DNA from: JBFLVU01 sp964589625
GTDB taxonomy: Bacteria; Acidobacteriota; UBA4820; DSQY01
Assembly (NCBI GenBank): GCA_964589625.1
Contig: CAZPSH010000014.1
Coordinates: 8,353 to 72,352 of the forward strand
Direction of reading: 5' to 3'
DNA length: 64,000 bases
This document shows, piece by piece, positions 27,633-36,606 of the stretch. The stretch's first letter is position 1. Each line of letters begins with the position of its first letter. The notes beneath the pieces are model-generated. The model had not been told where the DNA came from. It was given only the letters and a program-made list of their open reading frames with translations, and made no database searches. The position numbers and the translations under genes are program-made.

Positions 27633-30419
27633 GTGAAAGTTCCCTCGCCCCCCGAAGGGGCCTTCTATACTGACAGCGCCCACCGGGCCGTGTACTCTCG
27701 GGCCGCGTGCATTTACGCCCGCCGGCCCGCCGGGGTCCTCTACCCGAAGGGCGAGGCCGACCTGCGCTGGGGCATCGAGCGAGCGAGGGAGTCCGGCGCG
27801 TCCGTGACCCTGAGAGGGGGAGGCTCGGGCCTGGCGGGGCAGTCCGTGGGCACGGGGATTGTCGCCGACGTCTCCCGGTGGATGGCTTCGGTGGTCTCGG
27901 TGGACGAGGGCGCCCGGGAGGCGGTTGTCCAGCCCGGCGTCGTCCTGGCCGACCTCAACCGCCTGCTGAATGCAAAGGGTCTCCGCTTCTCCCCGGATCC
28001 CTCCAGCCAGGACTTCTGCACCCTCGGGGGCATGCTCGCCGACAACTCGAAGGGCGCCCGGTCGGTGAAGTACGGAACGACCCTCGCCCACACCCGTGCC
28101 CTCACGCTCCTCCTCGCGGATGGGAAGCGCGTGATCCTCTCCCGGGGCTTCCGGGCGCCGGCGGAGTATGGCCACCCTGCACTGCGCCGTGCCGCGGCGC
28201 TCATCGAGGAAAACCGGGCGGACATCCTCCGGAAGTGGCCCCTCAGCCGGACGAACACGTCGGGCTACAACCTGCGGGACTGCCTCGGGCCGGGGGAGGG
28301 GATCGACCTGGTCCCTCTCTTCGTGGGATCCGAGGGGACCCTGGGGATCGTGGTGGAGGCCCGCCTCGGGCTCCTGGGCCTGCCCCGGCGCCAGGATCTT
28401 GTCCTCCTGGAGTTTCCCGACGTGGCAACGGCGGGCCAGGCCGTCCTGGACATCCTTCCGGTGGGGCCGTCGGCCCTGGAGATTCTCGACGAGACCTTTC
28501 TGCAGATCATCCGCATGGGGTACGGCGCCTTCCCCCTCCCCGTGTCCGATTCCGCCCGGTGCCTTCTTCTCGTCGAGACCGACGGCGAGAGCGCCGAGGA
28601 GGCCGCCGCCCCCATGGACGCGGCGCTCGCCGCCGCCAAAGCGGCGGGGGCCGTCGGGGAGAGGCGGGCCTCGACTCCCGACGAGCGGGCGAGGATCTGG
28701 GCCTTCCGCAAAGCCGCCAGCCCTCTTCTGAACCGGGGCCGGGGGCGGCTCAAATCCGTCCGCTTCATCGAGGACGGGGCCGTCCCCACGCAGGCCATCC
28801 CGGCCTACCTGAAGGGTGTTGCGGAGATCCTCGCGGCGCGGGACATCCAGGCCGTGATCTTCGGCCACGCGGGCGACGGGAACTTCCACGTGAACCCCTT
28901 CATGGACCTGACGGCCCCCGCCCACTTTCGGGAGATGCCCCGGATCGCAAGGGAGGTGGCCGAACTTCTGGCCTCCCTGGGCGGCGCCCTCTCCGGGGAG
29001 CACGGTGACGGCCGCCTGAGGACGCCCTTCCTGCCTTTGATCTATGGCCCTCTTACGGATCTGTTCCGCCGGATCAAGCTGGCCCTCGACCCCGAGGAGA
29101 TCCTCAATCCCGGCATCATCGCCCCCGCGGAGGCCGAACCCATGGAGGCGGGAACCCGCTTCCACCCGGCCTACGCTCGCGCGGCCCTGCCGGGACGCCT
29201 CTCGGAGGAGGCCTGGGCCGTGGAGGCCGAGCGCTGCCACGGATGCGGAACCTGCCGGGATTTCTGCCCCACGGCCGGGGCCACGGACTACGAACTGGCT
29301 TCGAGCCGAGGTCGCGCCCATCTCCTCCAGGCCCTGCTTTCGGGGGAGCTGGCTCCCCGGGAGGCCCGCCGCCCCGAAGTCCGGGAGATCTTCGAATCCT
29401 GCCTGGGATGCTCCCAGTGCGCCCTCCACTGCCCCACGGGCGTGGACGTGGCTCCCGTCGCGGCGGCCTTCCGCGAGGCCTTCACGCCGCGCCTCCAGCG
29501 GCTCCGTGACGGGTTCCTGGCCCGCCTTCCGGCCTTCGGGTACACGGCCGCCCCGGGGGCGGTCCGCCTGGCCGAAGGGCGCGTGGCCCGGGTGCTGGGC
29601 GGGGCCCTCCTGGGTCTGAGAACGGATCTCAAGGCACCTCCCCTGGCGCCTCGGTTCGCATTCGATCCGGGCAGGCTCTACCGCTTCGACGCGCCGTCGA
29701 ACGGCAACGGCCGGGCCGCCTACTTCTACGGGTGCTACGGCAACACGTACAACCCCGACGGGGAAGCGGCGCTGGCCGTGCGCGTCCTGAACGCCCTCGG
29801 TGTGGACGTGGTGGTCCCCGCCCAGGCCTGCTGCGGCGTCAGCAAGTTCGCCCGGGGCCTTCCCGACGCGGCGGCCCAGGACGCCGCCTTCATCCGCAGG
29901 AACTTTCTCCCGTGGGTGGAGAAGGGGTACGCCCTCGTGGCCTCGGCACCCTCCTGCCTCCTCGCCCTGTCCAAGGAGCACGCGCGCTACTTCCCCTCCC
30001 GGGAGGCGGAGACGCTGTCGGCGGCCTGCGCGGGCCTGTTCACCTTCCTCGCCGCCCGCATGCGGGACCGCCCGGAGGCCCTTCGGCCGGTTCCCCTCCG
30101 GGTCGTGTACCAGACGCCCTGCCACGCCGCCGTCCTGGGAACCGCCGGGGACGAGGTCGCCCTCCTGCGGCGCATCCCCGGCCTCACCCTGCTCGACGTG
30201 ACGGAGGAGTGCTGCGGCCTCGCGGGGTCCCACGGCGCAGAGGCGGGCCATGCCGCCCTCGCGGAGGCGGTGGCCGGGCCCCTCTACGCCCGGATTCGGG
30301 CCGCCGCCCCCGAGGCCGTCGTCACCCCCTGCGGCTCGTGCCGGATCCAGGACCAGGCGCACCTCGGAGGCATTCCGGTCCTCCACCCGCTCGAGGTGCT
30401 GGCCAAGGCGCTTCTCTGA
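27633..30419 (+). CDS. FAD-linked oxidase / Fe-S protein fusion (D-2-hydroxyacid dehydrogenase type)
   Basis: 928 aa. N-terminal FAD-binding PCMH domain (about 20-200; RGGGSGLAGQSVGTGIVADV), FAD-oxidase C-terminal domain (about 230-480; FGHAGDGNFHVNPFMD, SGEHGDGR), two 4Fe-4S motifs (CHGCGTCRDFCP, CLGCSQCALHCP) and two CCG domains (ACCGVSKFA, ECCGLAGSHG). This combines GlcD-like and GlpC/GlcF-like parts, as in respiratory D-lactate or glycolate dehydrogenases that pass electrons to quinone. The substrate is not readable. GTG 27633 was chosen; GTG 27615 is in frame and also possible. Confidence 0.88.
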   Translation: MKVPSPPEGAFYTDSAHRAVYSRAACIYARRPAGVLYPKGEADLRWGIERARESGASVTLRGGGSGLAGQSVGTGIVADVSRWMASVVSVDEGAREAVVQPGVVLADLNRLLNAKGLRFSPDPSSQDFCTLGGMLADNSKGARSVKYGTTLAHTRALTLLLADGKRVILSRGFRAPAEYGHPALRRAAALIEENRADILRKWPLSRTNTSGYNLRDCLGPGEGIDLVPLFVGSEGTLGIVVEARLGLLGLPRRQDLVLLEFPDVATAGQAVLDILPVGPSALEILDETFLQIIRMGYGAFPLPVSDSARCLLLVETDGESAEEAAAPMDAALAAAKAAGAVGERRASTPDERARIWAFRKAASPLLNRGRGRLKSVRFIEDGAVPTQAIPAYLKGVAEILAARDIQAVIFGHAGDGNFHVNPFMDLTAPAHFREMPRIAREVAELLASLGGALSGEHGDGRLRTPFLPLIYGPLTDLFRRIKLALDPEEILNPGIIAPAEAEPMEAGTRFHPAYARAALPGRLSEEAWAVEAERCHGCGTCRDFCPTAGATDYELASSRGRAHLLQALLSGELAPREARRPEVREIFESCLGCSQCALHCPTGVDVAPVAAAFREAFTPRLQRLRDGFLARLPAFGYTAAPGAVRLAEGRVARVLGGALLGLRTDLKAPPLAPRFAFDPGRLYRFDAPSNGNGRAAYFYGCYGNTYNPDGEAALAVRVLNALGVDVVVPAQACCGVSKFARGLPDAAAQDAAFIRRNFLPWVEKGYALVASAPSCLLALSKEHARYFPSREAETLSAACAGLFTFLAARMRDRPEALRPVPLRVVYQTPCHAAVLGTAGDEVALLRRIPGLTLLDVTEECCGLAGSHGAEAGHAALAEAVAGPLYARIRAAAPEAVVTPCGSCRIQDQAHLGGIPVLHPLEVLAKALL

Positions 30420-30492
30420 GAAAGGCCCGTCCCGGAATTCGGGGGAATCCCGGCCGGTCCTGCCCTGTCCCCCCGCGTCTTTTCCCTTTTCC

Positions 30493-32760
30493 TTACTTCC
30501 TCACCGCGTTGAGCGCGCTCCCGGCGCGGAACCACGCGATCTGTTCCGCGTTGAGGCTGTGGTTCAAGCGGATCTCCTCCCCGGTGCCGTCCCCGTGGTG
30601 CAGGAGGGCGCGCACGGGTTTGCCGGGAGCGAGGGAGGCAAGGCCCAGCAGGCTGATCCGGTCGGCGGCCTCCACCTTGTCGTAGTCCTTCGGGTCGGCA
30701 AAGGTCAGGGGAAGGACGCCCTGCTTTTTTAAATTGCTTTCGTGGATGCGCGCGAAGGATCGCGCGATGACCGCGGCGGCCCCTAGGTGTCTCGGGGACA
30801 TGGCGGCGTGCTCCCGGCTCGAGCCTTCCCCGTAGTTCTCGTCGCCCACGGCCACCCACCTCCTCCCGGAGGCCTTGTAGCTTCGGGCCAACTGGGAGAG
30901 AGGGACCTCCTTTTCCCCCGAAATCTGGTTCACCCCTGTTCCGACCTTCTCGGAAAAGGCGTTGACCGCGCCGTTGAAAAGGTTGTCGCTGATCTTGTCC
31001 AGGTGGCCCCGAAAGCGGAGCCAGGGCCCGGCAGGGGAGATGTGGTCCGTAGTGCACTTCCCCTTGGCCTTCAGCAGGACGGGCAGCTCCACGAAGTCCT
31101 TTCCGTCCCACGGGGGAAAGGGGGAGAGGACCTGGAGACGCTCGGAACCGGGGGCCACCTTTACTTCCACCGCGCTGCCCTCCTCCGCCGGGGGCACGTA
31201 TCCGCCCTCGTCGCGGAGGAACCGCTCCGGGGGCAGATCCGGCGCCGGCGCCGGCGGGACAAAACGGAACTCTTTTCCCGAGGGTGTCCTCAGGGCGTCG
31301 GCCCGGGGATCGAAGTCCAGGCGCCCCGCCACGGCGTAGGCGACGACCACCTCCGGGCTCGTGAGGAAGGAGAGGGTGGAGGCGTTTCCATCGTTGCGGC
31401 GGGGGAAGTTCCTGTTGAAGGAGGAGACGATGGCGTTGGTTTCGCCGGGGCTCACGTCGCTCCGCTTCCACTGGCCGATGCAGGGACCGCAGGCGTTGGC
31501 CAGGACGGTGGCTCCCAGGGCCGCCAGGTCTCGCATCTGGCCGTCCCTCTCGATGGTGGCCCGGATCTGCTCGCTGCCCGGCGTGACCAGGAGGGGGATC
31601 GCCGCCTTCAGCCCCGCCCGCGAGGCTTGCCGCGCCACCTCGGCGGCGCGGCCCATGTCCTCGTAGGAGGAGTTGGTGCAGGAGCCGATGAGGGCGGCGC
31701 GCAAGCCCGCCGGGTAACCCTCCTTGGCCACGGCGGCCTTGAGTTCGCCCACCGACCGGCTCAGGTCGGGCGTGTGCGGCCCCGCCACCTGGGGCTCCAG
31801 GGTGGAGAGGTCGATCTCCACGAGGCGGTCGAAGTAGGCGGCGGGCTTCTCCTCCACCTCGGAGTCGGCGCCGAGCAGTTCGGGGTGCTTGCGCGCCAGG
31901 TCCGCCAGGGGCGCCCGCCCCGTGCCTCGAAGGTAGGCGTCCATCCGCTCGTCGTAGGGGAAGACGCTGGTCGTTGCGCCCAGCTCCGCGCCCATGTTGG
32001 CGATGGTCCCCTTTCCCGTGCAAGACAGGGCCGCGCACCCGGGCCCGAAATACTCGATGACGGCGTTGGTGCCCCCCTTGACGGTGAGGATGCCCAGGAG
32101 GCGGACGATGACGTCCTTGGGGCTGGTCCAGCCCGACGGCGACCCCGTCAGGCGCACGCCGATGCGCTTCGGGTAGAGGACCTCCCAGGGAAGGCCCGCC
32201 ATGACGTCCACGGCGTCGGCCCCGCCCACTCCCGAGGCGAACATTCCCAACCCGCCCGCGTTGGGCGTGTGGGAGTCGGTCCCGATCATCATGCCGCCGG
32301 GAAAGGCGTAGTTCTCGAGGACGACCTGGTGGATGATGCCCGCGCCGGGCCTCCAGAACCCGATGCCGTACTTCCTGCAGGCCGAGGCCAGGAAGTCGTA
32401 CACCTCCCGGTTGGATTCGAGGGCGGCGGCCATGTCCGGTGCCGCTCCCTTCTGGGCGAGGATGAGATGGTCGCAGTGGACGGTCGTGGGCACGGCCACG
32501 GAATCCCGACCCGACTGCATGAACTGGAGGATGGCCATCTGCGCCGTGGCGTCCTGCATGGCCACGCGGTCGGGCCGGAGGTACAGGTAGCTCTTGCCCG
32601 GCTCCAATTCGGCCTTCTCCACGTCGTCCAGGTGGCCGAGGAGGATCTTCTCCGCCAGGGAGAGGGGACGGCCCAGGCGCCGTCGCGCCGCCTCCAGGTT
32701 GGCGGAGATCCGGGCGTAGGCGCGGGTGACGAATTCGGGCGTCGATTCGATGGTCGGCAT
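30493..32760 (-). CDS. Aconitate hydratase, mitochondrial type
   Basis: 755 aa, the length of mitochondrial aconitase rather than bacterial AcnA (about 890) or AcnB. Fe-S ligands are in GSCTNSSYEDM and ACGPCIGQW; substrate loops DATAQMAILQFMQSG, TVHCDHLI, GTDSHTPNAGGLGM and GEGSSREHAAM are intact. It interconverts citrate and isocitrate in the TCA cycle and may also serve in a reductive direction. The ATG follows GGAGGAACCC. Gene stands alone, convergent with the FAD/Fe-S gene. Confidence 0.93.
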   Translation of the reverse strand: MPTIESTPEFVTRAYARISANLEAARRRLGRPLSLAEKILLGHLDDVEKAELEPGKSYLYLRPDRVAMQDATAQMAILQFMQSGRDSVAVPTTVHCDHLILAQKGAAPDMAAALESNREVYDFLASACRKYGIGFWRPGAGIIHQVVLENYAFPGGMMIGTDSHTPNAGGLGMFASGVGGADAVDVMAGLPWEVLYPKRIGVRLTGSPSGWTSPKDVIVRLLGILTVKGGTNAVIEYFGPGCAALSCTGKGTIANMGAELGATTSVFPYDERMDAYLRGTGRAPLADLARKHPELLGADSEVEEKPAAYFDRLVEIDLSTLEPQVAGPHTPDLSRSVGELKAAVAKEGYPAGLRAALIGSCTNSSYEDMGRAAEVARQASRAGLKAAIPLLVTPGSEQIRATIERDGQMRDLAALGATVLANACGPCIGQWKRSDVSPGETNAIVSSFNRNFPRRNDGNASTLSFLTSPEVVVAYAVAGRLDFDPRADALRTPSGKEFRFVPPAPAPDLPPERFLRDEGGYVPPAEEGSAVEVKVAPGSERLQVLSPFPPWDGKDFVELPVLLKAKGKCTTDHISPAGPWLRFRGHLDKISDNLFNGAVNAFSEKVGTGVNQISGEKEVPLSQLARSYKASGRRWVAVGDENYGEGSSREHAAMSPRHLGAAAVIARSFARIHESNLKKQGVLPLTFADPKDYDKVEAADRISLLGLASLAPGKPVRALLHHGDGTGEEIRLNHSLNAEQIAWFRAGSALNAVRK

Positions 32761-32898
32761 GGGTTCCTCCGGGTGCAGGGGACCTCAGTGTAGACCCGAT
32801 GGCGCGGAGGCGAAAGGGAGAGGTCGGGAGGGGACCACGGCGGGAAAGGTAGCGATCGGGGAAAGGGACCCCGAGAAATCGGCCGCCGGGCACGGAGG

Positions 32899-33906
32899 CT
32901 AGGCCGGGTCCTCCCGTCTCGCAGGAGGCACGATCTCGATCCCCGCTTCGCGGAGAAGAACGGAGGCGTAAGAGCCCGGGGGAAGGGTGAAGGAGAGGAC
33001 GGCTCCCCCGTCGGTCCGCACCCACTCCACTCGCCCGACGGGGACGCGCATGGGACGGCGTGCGCCGGGAGCGCGGGCGAAGGAGACGTCCCTCGCGGTA
33101 AGGCCGTGCCGAGCGAGGATTTCGTCCTCGAACGGGAGGGCCTCCCTCGAGGCGCGGGCCATCTTCCCTCCGAAAAGGGGGCCGGCCGGGGAGATTTCGA
33201 GGGACCGGACCCTCGCGAGAAGCGTCTCGTCCACCTCCTCCACGGGAAACTCGCCCCCCGAGTCGTGGCGCTTCATGACGTCTCCAGGCACCGGCCAGGG
33301 GAGGAGCCCGCGGGAGCGCCGCGCCTCCAGCCAGTCGTTGAAAAGGAGTGCCTGGAAGGCCGATACGAGAAACCGGGCCCTGCGGAAGGGCCCCGAGGGA
33401 CGATGGCCGAGGAAGATCTTCCGTCCCTCCTCCAGCCCCGACCGGTCCGCGAAGCGCTGGGGTCCGAAGGCGTTGGGCATTCCCTCCGCATCGAGGCGCC
33501 GCAGGCCTGCCTCCAGCGCCTCCGCATCGTCCCCTCCGCCCCCCTCCACCTGTACGGTGAAGCGGTTTCCGGCCAGCTTCCCCGTACGCAGTTTGTGCGT
33601 GTGCAGGGCGGAGGAGAGGACCTCGCATCCCAGTTCGCCGAAGGCGAGTTCGGCCTGCTTCTGAAGGCGGGACGGGATCGAGAAGGTCTGAACGGCCACG
33701 GCGTCGCGATCCTTCATCCCTGCGCAGCCCAGGTCCTCCTCGGCCAGGCGCAGACGCCTGCGCATTTCCCCGAGCAGGAAGGGGGTCGAACAGCCCGCCC
33801 GGCGGACCGTCAGGTAGACGTGGGAGCCGTGGCCGCAGGGCGGGAAGAGGGGAATCTCCTCCACCGTGAAGGTCCCGGGGGACTGGACGAACCTCAGGGG
33901 AGCCAC
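32899..33906 (-). CDS. truD: tRNA pseudouridine synthase TruD family
   Basis: 335 aa, starting with GTG 33906 inside the end of larC. Motifs TFTVEEIPLF, AGMKDRDAVAVQTFSIP (catalytic Asp in the KDRxA motif) and NAFGPQRFADR match TruD, which makes pseudouridine 13 in tRNA-Glu. The TRUD insertion domain is present. It overlaps larC by 13 bases, so it is translated as part of the larC transcript. Start is chosen to match the family N-terminus, with only a weak ribosome site. Confidence 0.85.
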   Translation of the reverse strand: MAPLRFVQSPGTFTVEEIPLFPPCGHGSHVYLTVRRAGCSTPFLLGEMRRRLRLAEEDLGCAGMKDRDAVAVQTFSIPSRLQKQAELAFGELGCEVLSSALHTHKLRTGKLAGNRFTVQVEGGGGDDAEALEAGLRRLDAEGMPNAFGPQRFADRSGLEEGRKIFLGHRPSGPFRRARFLVSAFQALLFNDWLEARRSRGLLPWPVPGDVMKRHDSGGEFPVEEVDETLLARVRSLEISPAGPLFGGKMARASREALPFEDEILARHGLTARDVSFARAPGARRPMRVPVGRVEWVRTDGGAVLSFTLPPGSYASVLLREAGIEIVPPARREDPA

Positions 33907-35045
33907 CTGGCAAGCGCCTCGGCGATCTCCCGCGCGGGGACGCCCGCCTTCTCGGCGAGGGCCTTCACGTCCTCCCACTCGGGGTGGAGGCGCACCTTGC
34001 CCGAGGGAAGGGTCAGGGCCTTCACCCGCAGGGGGCCGTAGGGCGTGTCCACGGTGCGGATCTCCCGCGGCAGCTCCCGGCGGCGCCACTCGGAGACCCG
34101 GACGCCGGTGGTGGTGGTGTGTTCGAGGAGGAGGTCCGCCAGGCGGTCCGTCTCCGAGAGCGGGGAGACGACCGAGACGAGCCACGCGGGCCGGTGCTTC
34201 TTGGCCTGGATAGGCGTGGTGAAGACATCGAGGGCCCCTCCGGCCCTCAGCTCCTCCAGGGCCCCGCCCAGGAGTTCGGGGCTCATGTCGTCGATCTGCG
34301 TCTCGATGAGGGCCACCCGATTGTCGGCGGGCCCCCTGGACAGGCAGAAGACCCGAAGAACGTTGGGCGCTCCCTCGGGATCGCGCGTCCCCGCGCCGTA
34401 CCCGACCTCGCGCACGTGTCCCTCGGGCAGGGGACCGAATCGGCTCGCGAGAGTCACGGCGAGGGCCGCCCCCGTGGGAGTCGTGCGTTCCATGGCCGGT
34501 CCCGCCGAGAAGACGGGGACGCCCCGCACGAGCTCCGCCACCGCGGGTGGAGGAACGGGAAACGTCCCGTGCTCCATGCGGGTGAATCCAGAGCCGAGGT
34601 TCAAGGGGCCGCATTCGACCTCCGGAGCCCCCAGCGCCTCCCATGCCGCGCAAGCCCCTACCACGTCCGCAATCGCGTCCAGGGCCCCCACCTCGTGGAA
34701 GTGGACCCTTTCCACGGGGCACCCGTGGACGGCGGCTTCCGCCTCCCCGAGCCGGCGGAAGACCGCCGAGGCGGCCTCCCGAACCCTTGGAGGAAGGTCG
34801 GCCCGCGCAAGGAGGGCCAGGATGTCCGTGAGGTGGCGGTGAGACTCAGACCGGGGGAGGCGCGGGGAGGCGAGGGTGGCCCGAAGGCCCTGGCGCGTGA
34901 CGGTTTCGAAAGCAAAGGAAAGGCCCTCGACGCCGAGCGAGGAAAGGGCCCGGCGGACGGCGTCCCGGTCGGCCCCGGCGTCCACGAGCGCCCCCACGGT
35001 CATGTCGCCGGCGATGCCCATGAAGGGATCGAGGTAGAGGATCAT
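33894..35045 (-). CDS. larC: Nickel-pincer cofactor biosynthesis protein LarC, single full-length ORF
   Basis: 383 aa. Start MILYLDPFMGIAGDM, and the metal-binding segments VHFHEVGALDAIADVVG, HGTFPVPPPAVAEL and NVLRVF are typical of LarC (also called DUF111). LarC inserts nickel into the pincer cofactor of lactate racemase and related enzymes. In Lactobacillus the gene is split by a programmed frameshift; here it is one continuous frame. LarA, LarB and LarE are not seen in the window. The start overlaps plsC by 4 bases. Confidence 0.92.
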   Translation of the reverse strand: MILYLDPFMGIAGDMTVGALVDAGADRDAVRRALSSLGVEGLSFAFETVTRQGLRATLASPRLPRSESHRHLTDILALLARADLPPRVREAASAVFRRLGEAEAAVHGCPVERVHFHEVGALDAIADVVGACAAWEALGAPEVECGPLNLGSGFTRMEHGTFPVPPPAVAELVRGVPVFSAGPAMERTTPTGAALAVTLASRFGPLPEGHVREVGYGAGTRDPEGAPNVLRVFCLSRGPADNRVALIETQIDDMSPELLGGALEELRAGGALDVFTTPIQAKKHRPAWLVSVVSPLSETDRLADLLLEHTTTTGVRVSEWRRRELPREIRTVDTPYGPLRVKALTLPSGKVRLHPEWEDVKALAEKAGVPAREIAEALARWLP

Positions 35046-35806
35046 GAGTCAGCCCCCGAGAGGGATTCGAGGATGATGTCGCGGGTGCGGTCCCGCAGGG
35101 AGTCGCGCGTCTCGTATCCCAAGCCCTCCGTGGGGATGGGCTCGTGGAAGACCACCGTGATTTCTCCGGGACTGAACCAGAAGCCGTGCCTGGATTGCAC
35201 CCTCCGGGCGCCCCGTATGGAAACGGGCAGGATGGGCGCCTGGAGGTCCAGGGCCAGAACGAAAGGGCCCTTCTTGAAGGGGAGGAGCATCGCGTCCGTC
35301 TTGTTCCGCGTCCCCTCGGGGAAGGAGATGAGGCTGAGCCCCGTGCGCCGCATCCGCTCCGCGAGCCTGGCCATGGTGCGCCGTGCCCTGGCGTGGTTCC
35401 GCCGGTCCACGATGGGGAAGCCCCCGGCCCAGAGGGCCCACCCGAATACGGGGAGGTAGAGGACCTCCTTCTTGGCGATGAACCGGTAGTAACGGCCCTT
35501 GAGGGCCAGGATCAGGGAGTAGATGTCGAAGTTGCTCGCGTGGTTCGGTACGAGGACGTAGGGCCTGCCCCGCTCGAAGCGCTCCAGGCCCTCCACACGG
35601 AGGGTGACCCCCGCGGACTTCAGGATGGCCCAGGACCAAAACCTTCCCAGCCAGATGACGATCTCCCCGCGCGTGAACGGAGAGAGCAGGGTAGCAAGGG
35701 TCCCCAGGACCAGCGTGAGGCCCCAGACGACGAGGTGGATCATCAGGCACCGCGGGACGGAATGGGTCCGGCCGGGCGCGTCCGATGCGGCGGCGGGTTC
35801 GCTCAT
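35042..35806 (-). CDS. plsC: 1-acyl-sn-glycerol-3-phosphate acyltransferase family protein
   Basis: 254 aa. N-terminal membrane segment(s) (about 25-60), then acyltransferase motifs NHASNFD (HX4D) near residue 90 and FPEGTRN near 165, with PVSIRGARRV. It transfers a fatty acyl chain to lysophosphatidic acid or a related lipid at the inner membrane. It is first in a coupled run plsC-larC-truD. The exact acceptor is not certain, since paralogues with other acceptors exist. Confidence 0.85.
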   Translation of the reverse strand: MSEPAAASDAPGRTHSVPRCLMIHLVVWGLTLVLGTLATLLSPFTRGEIVIWLGRFWSWAILKSAGVTLRVEGLERFERGRPYVLVPNHASNFDIYSLILALKGRYYRFIAKKEVLYLPVFGWALWAGGFPIVDRRNHARARRTMARLAERMRRTGLSLISFPEGTRNKTDAMLLPFKKGPFVLALDLQAPILPVSIRGARRVQSRHGFWFSPGEITVVFHEPIPTEGLGYETRDSLRDRTRDIILESLSGADS

Positions 35807-35868
35807 GGATCCTCCCCGGCGGGAATTCTAGCCCACACGCGGCCCTCGGAACCAGCGACCGGCCGCCG

Positions 35869-36573
35869 TCACCCCCCCAGCAGGGAGGAGAGGAACTGGA
35901 GGGGGATGTGGATGACCCCCACGTAGAGGAGGACGTAAATGGGCCGGATGATCCACCCCATGAGGGGAGTGAAGAAGAGGACCAGGAGAAGGATGGGGCC
36001 GATGGACCTCAGGCGCTCGTAGTGGGGGAGCATGGAGCCCGGAAGGAGGGCCGAGAGGACCCATGAGCCGTCCAGGGGAGGGATGGGGATCAGGTTGAAG
36101 CCCGCCAGGACGACGTTGACGAGGGCTAGTCGAAGGAGCCACCACGCGGGAGAAAACTCGGACTCGAAGCCGGTCCAGAAGGCGGCCGGGCCCTGGGCGA
36201 AGAGGAGGATGCCCAGGATCCCCGTGGTCCCGACGGCCACCGCCAGGTTGCTCAGGGGACCCGCCGCGCCCACGAGGGCCTCGTCGCGGCGGACGTGCTT
36301 GAAGTGCCGGCTGATGACGGGAACGGGCTTGGCCCATCCGAACACGGGCGCCCCGATGAGGGAGAGCACGGCGGGCATGACCAGGGTGCCGATGGGGTCG
36401 ATGTGGGGGATCGGATTGAGGGTGATGCGCCCGAGCATCCGCCCCGTAGGATCCCCGAGGCGGTTCGCCATCCAGGCGTGGGCGCTCTCGTGGACCGAGA
36501 GGGAGAAGAGGATCAGGAGCACGTTGAAGACCAGGGTCAGGATGCCCAGCGGCGTGAAGTCGATTCCACCCAT
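35869..36573 (-). CDS. Site-2 protease family (M50) membrane metalloprotease
   Basis: 234 aa with about six transmembrane helices. Zinc site HESAH (residues about 28-32) and the second signature NLIPIPPLDGS near residue 165 are intact. It lacks PDZ domains, so it is like the short rhomboid-neighbour or YwhC/Rip type rather than RseP. Such proteins cleave membrane-spanning substrates. No partner in the neighbourhood suggests a substrate. Confidence 0.87.
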   Translation of the reverse strand: MGGIDFTPLGILTLVFNVLLILFSLSVHESAHAWMANRLGDPTGRMLGRITLNPIPHIDPIGTLVMPAVLSLIGAPVFGWAKPVPVISRHFKHVRRDEALVGAAGPLSNLAVAVGTTGILGILLFAQGPAAFWTGFESEFSPAWWLLRLALVNVVLAGFNLIPIPPLDGSWVLSALLPGSMLPHYERLRSIGPILLLVLFFTPLMGWIIRPIYVLLYVGVIHIPLQFLSSLLGG

Positions 36574-36606
36574 CGGTCGAGCACCTCGTCTAGCAGCCTG
36601 CTGAAG

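Noticed and set aside
27099..33913. Very long antisense open frames (over 1000 codons) opposite the FAD/Fe-S, aconitase and truD genes
   Set aside because: Arg, Gly and Pro-dominated composition and no domain; explained by GC-rich codon bias in the real genes.
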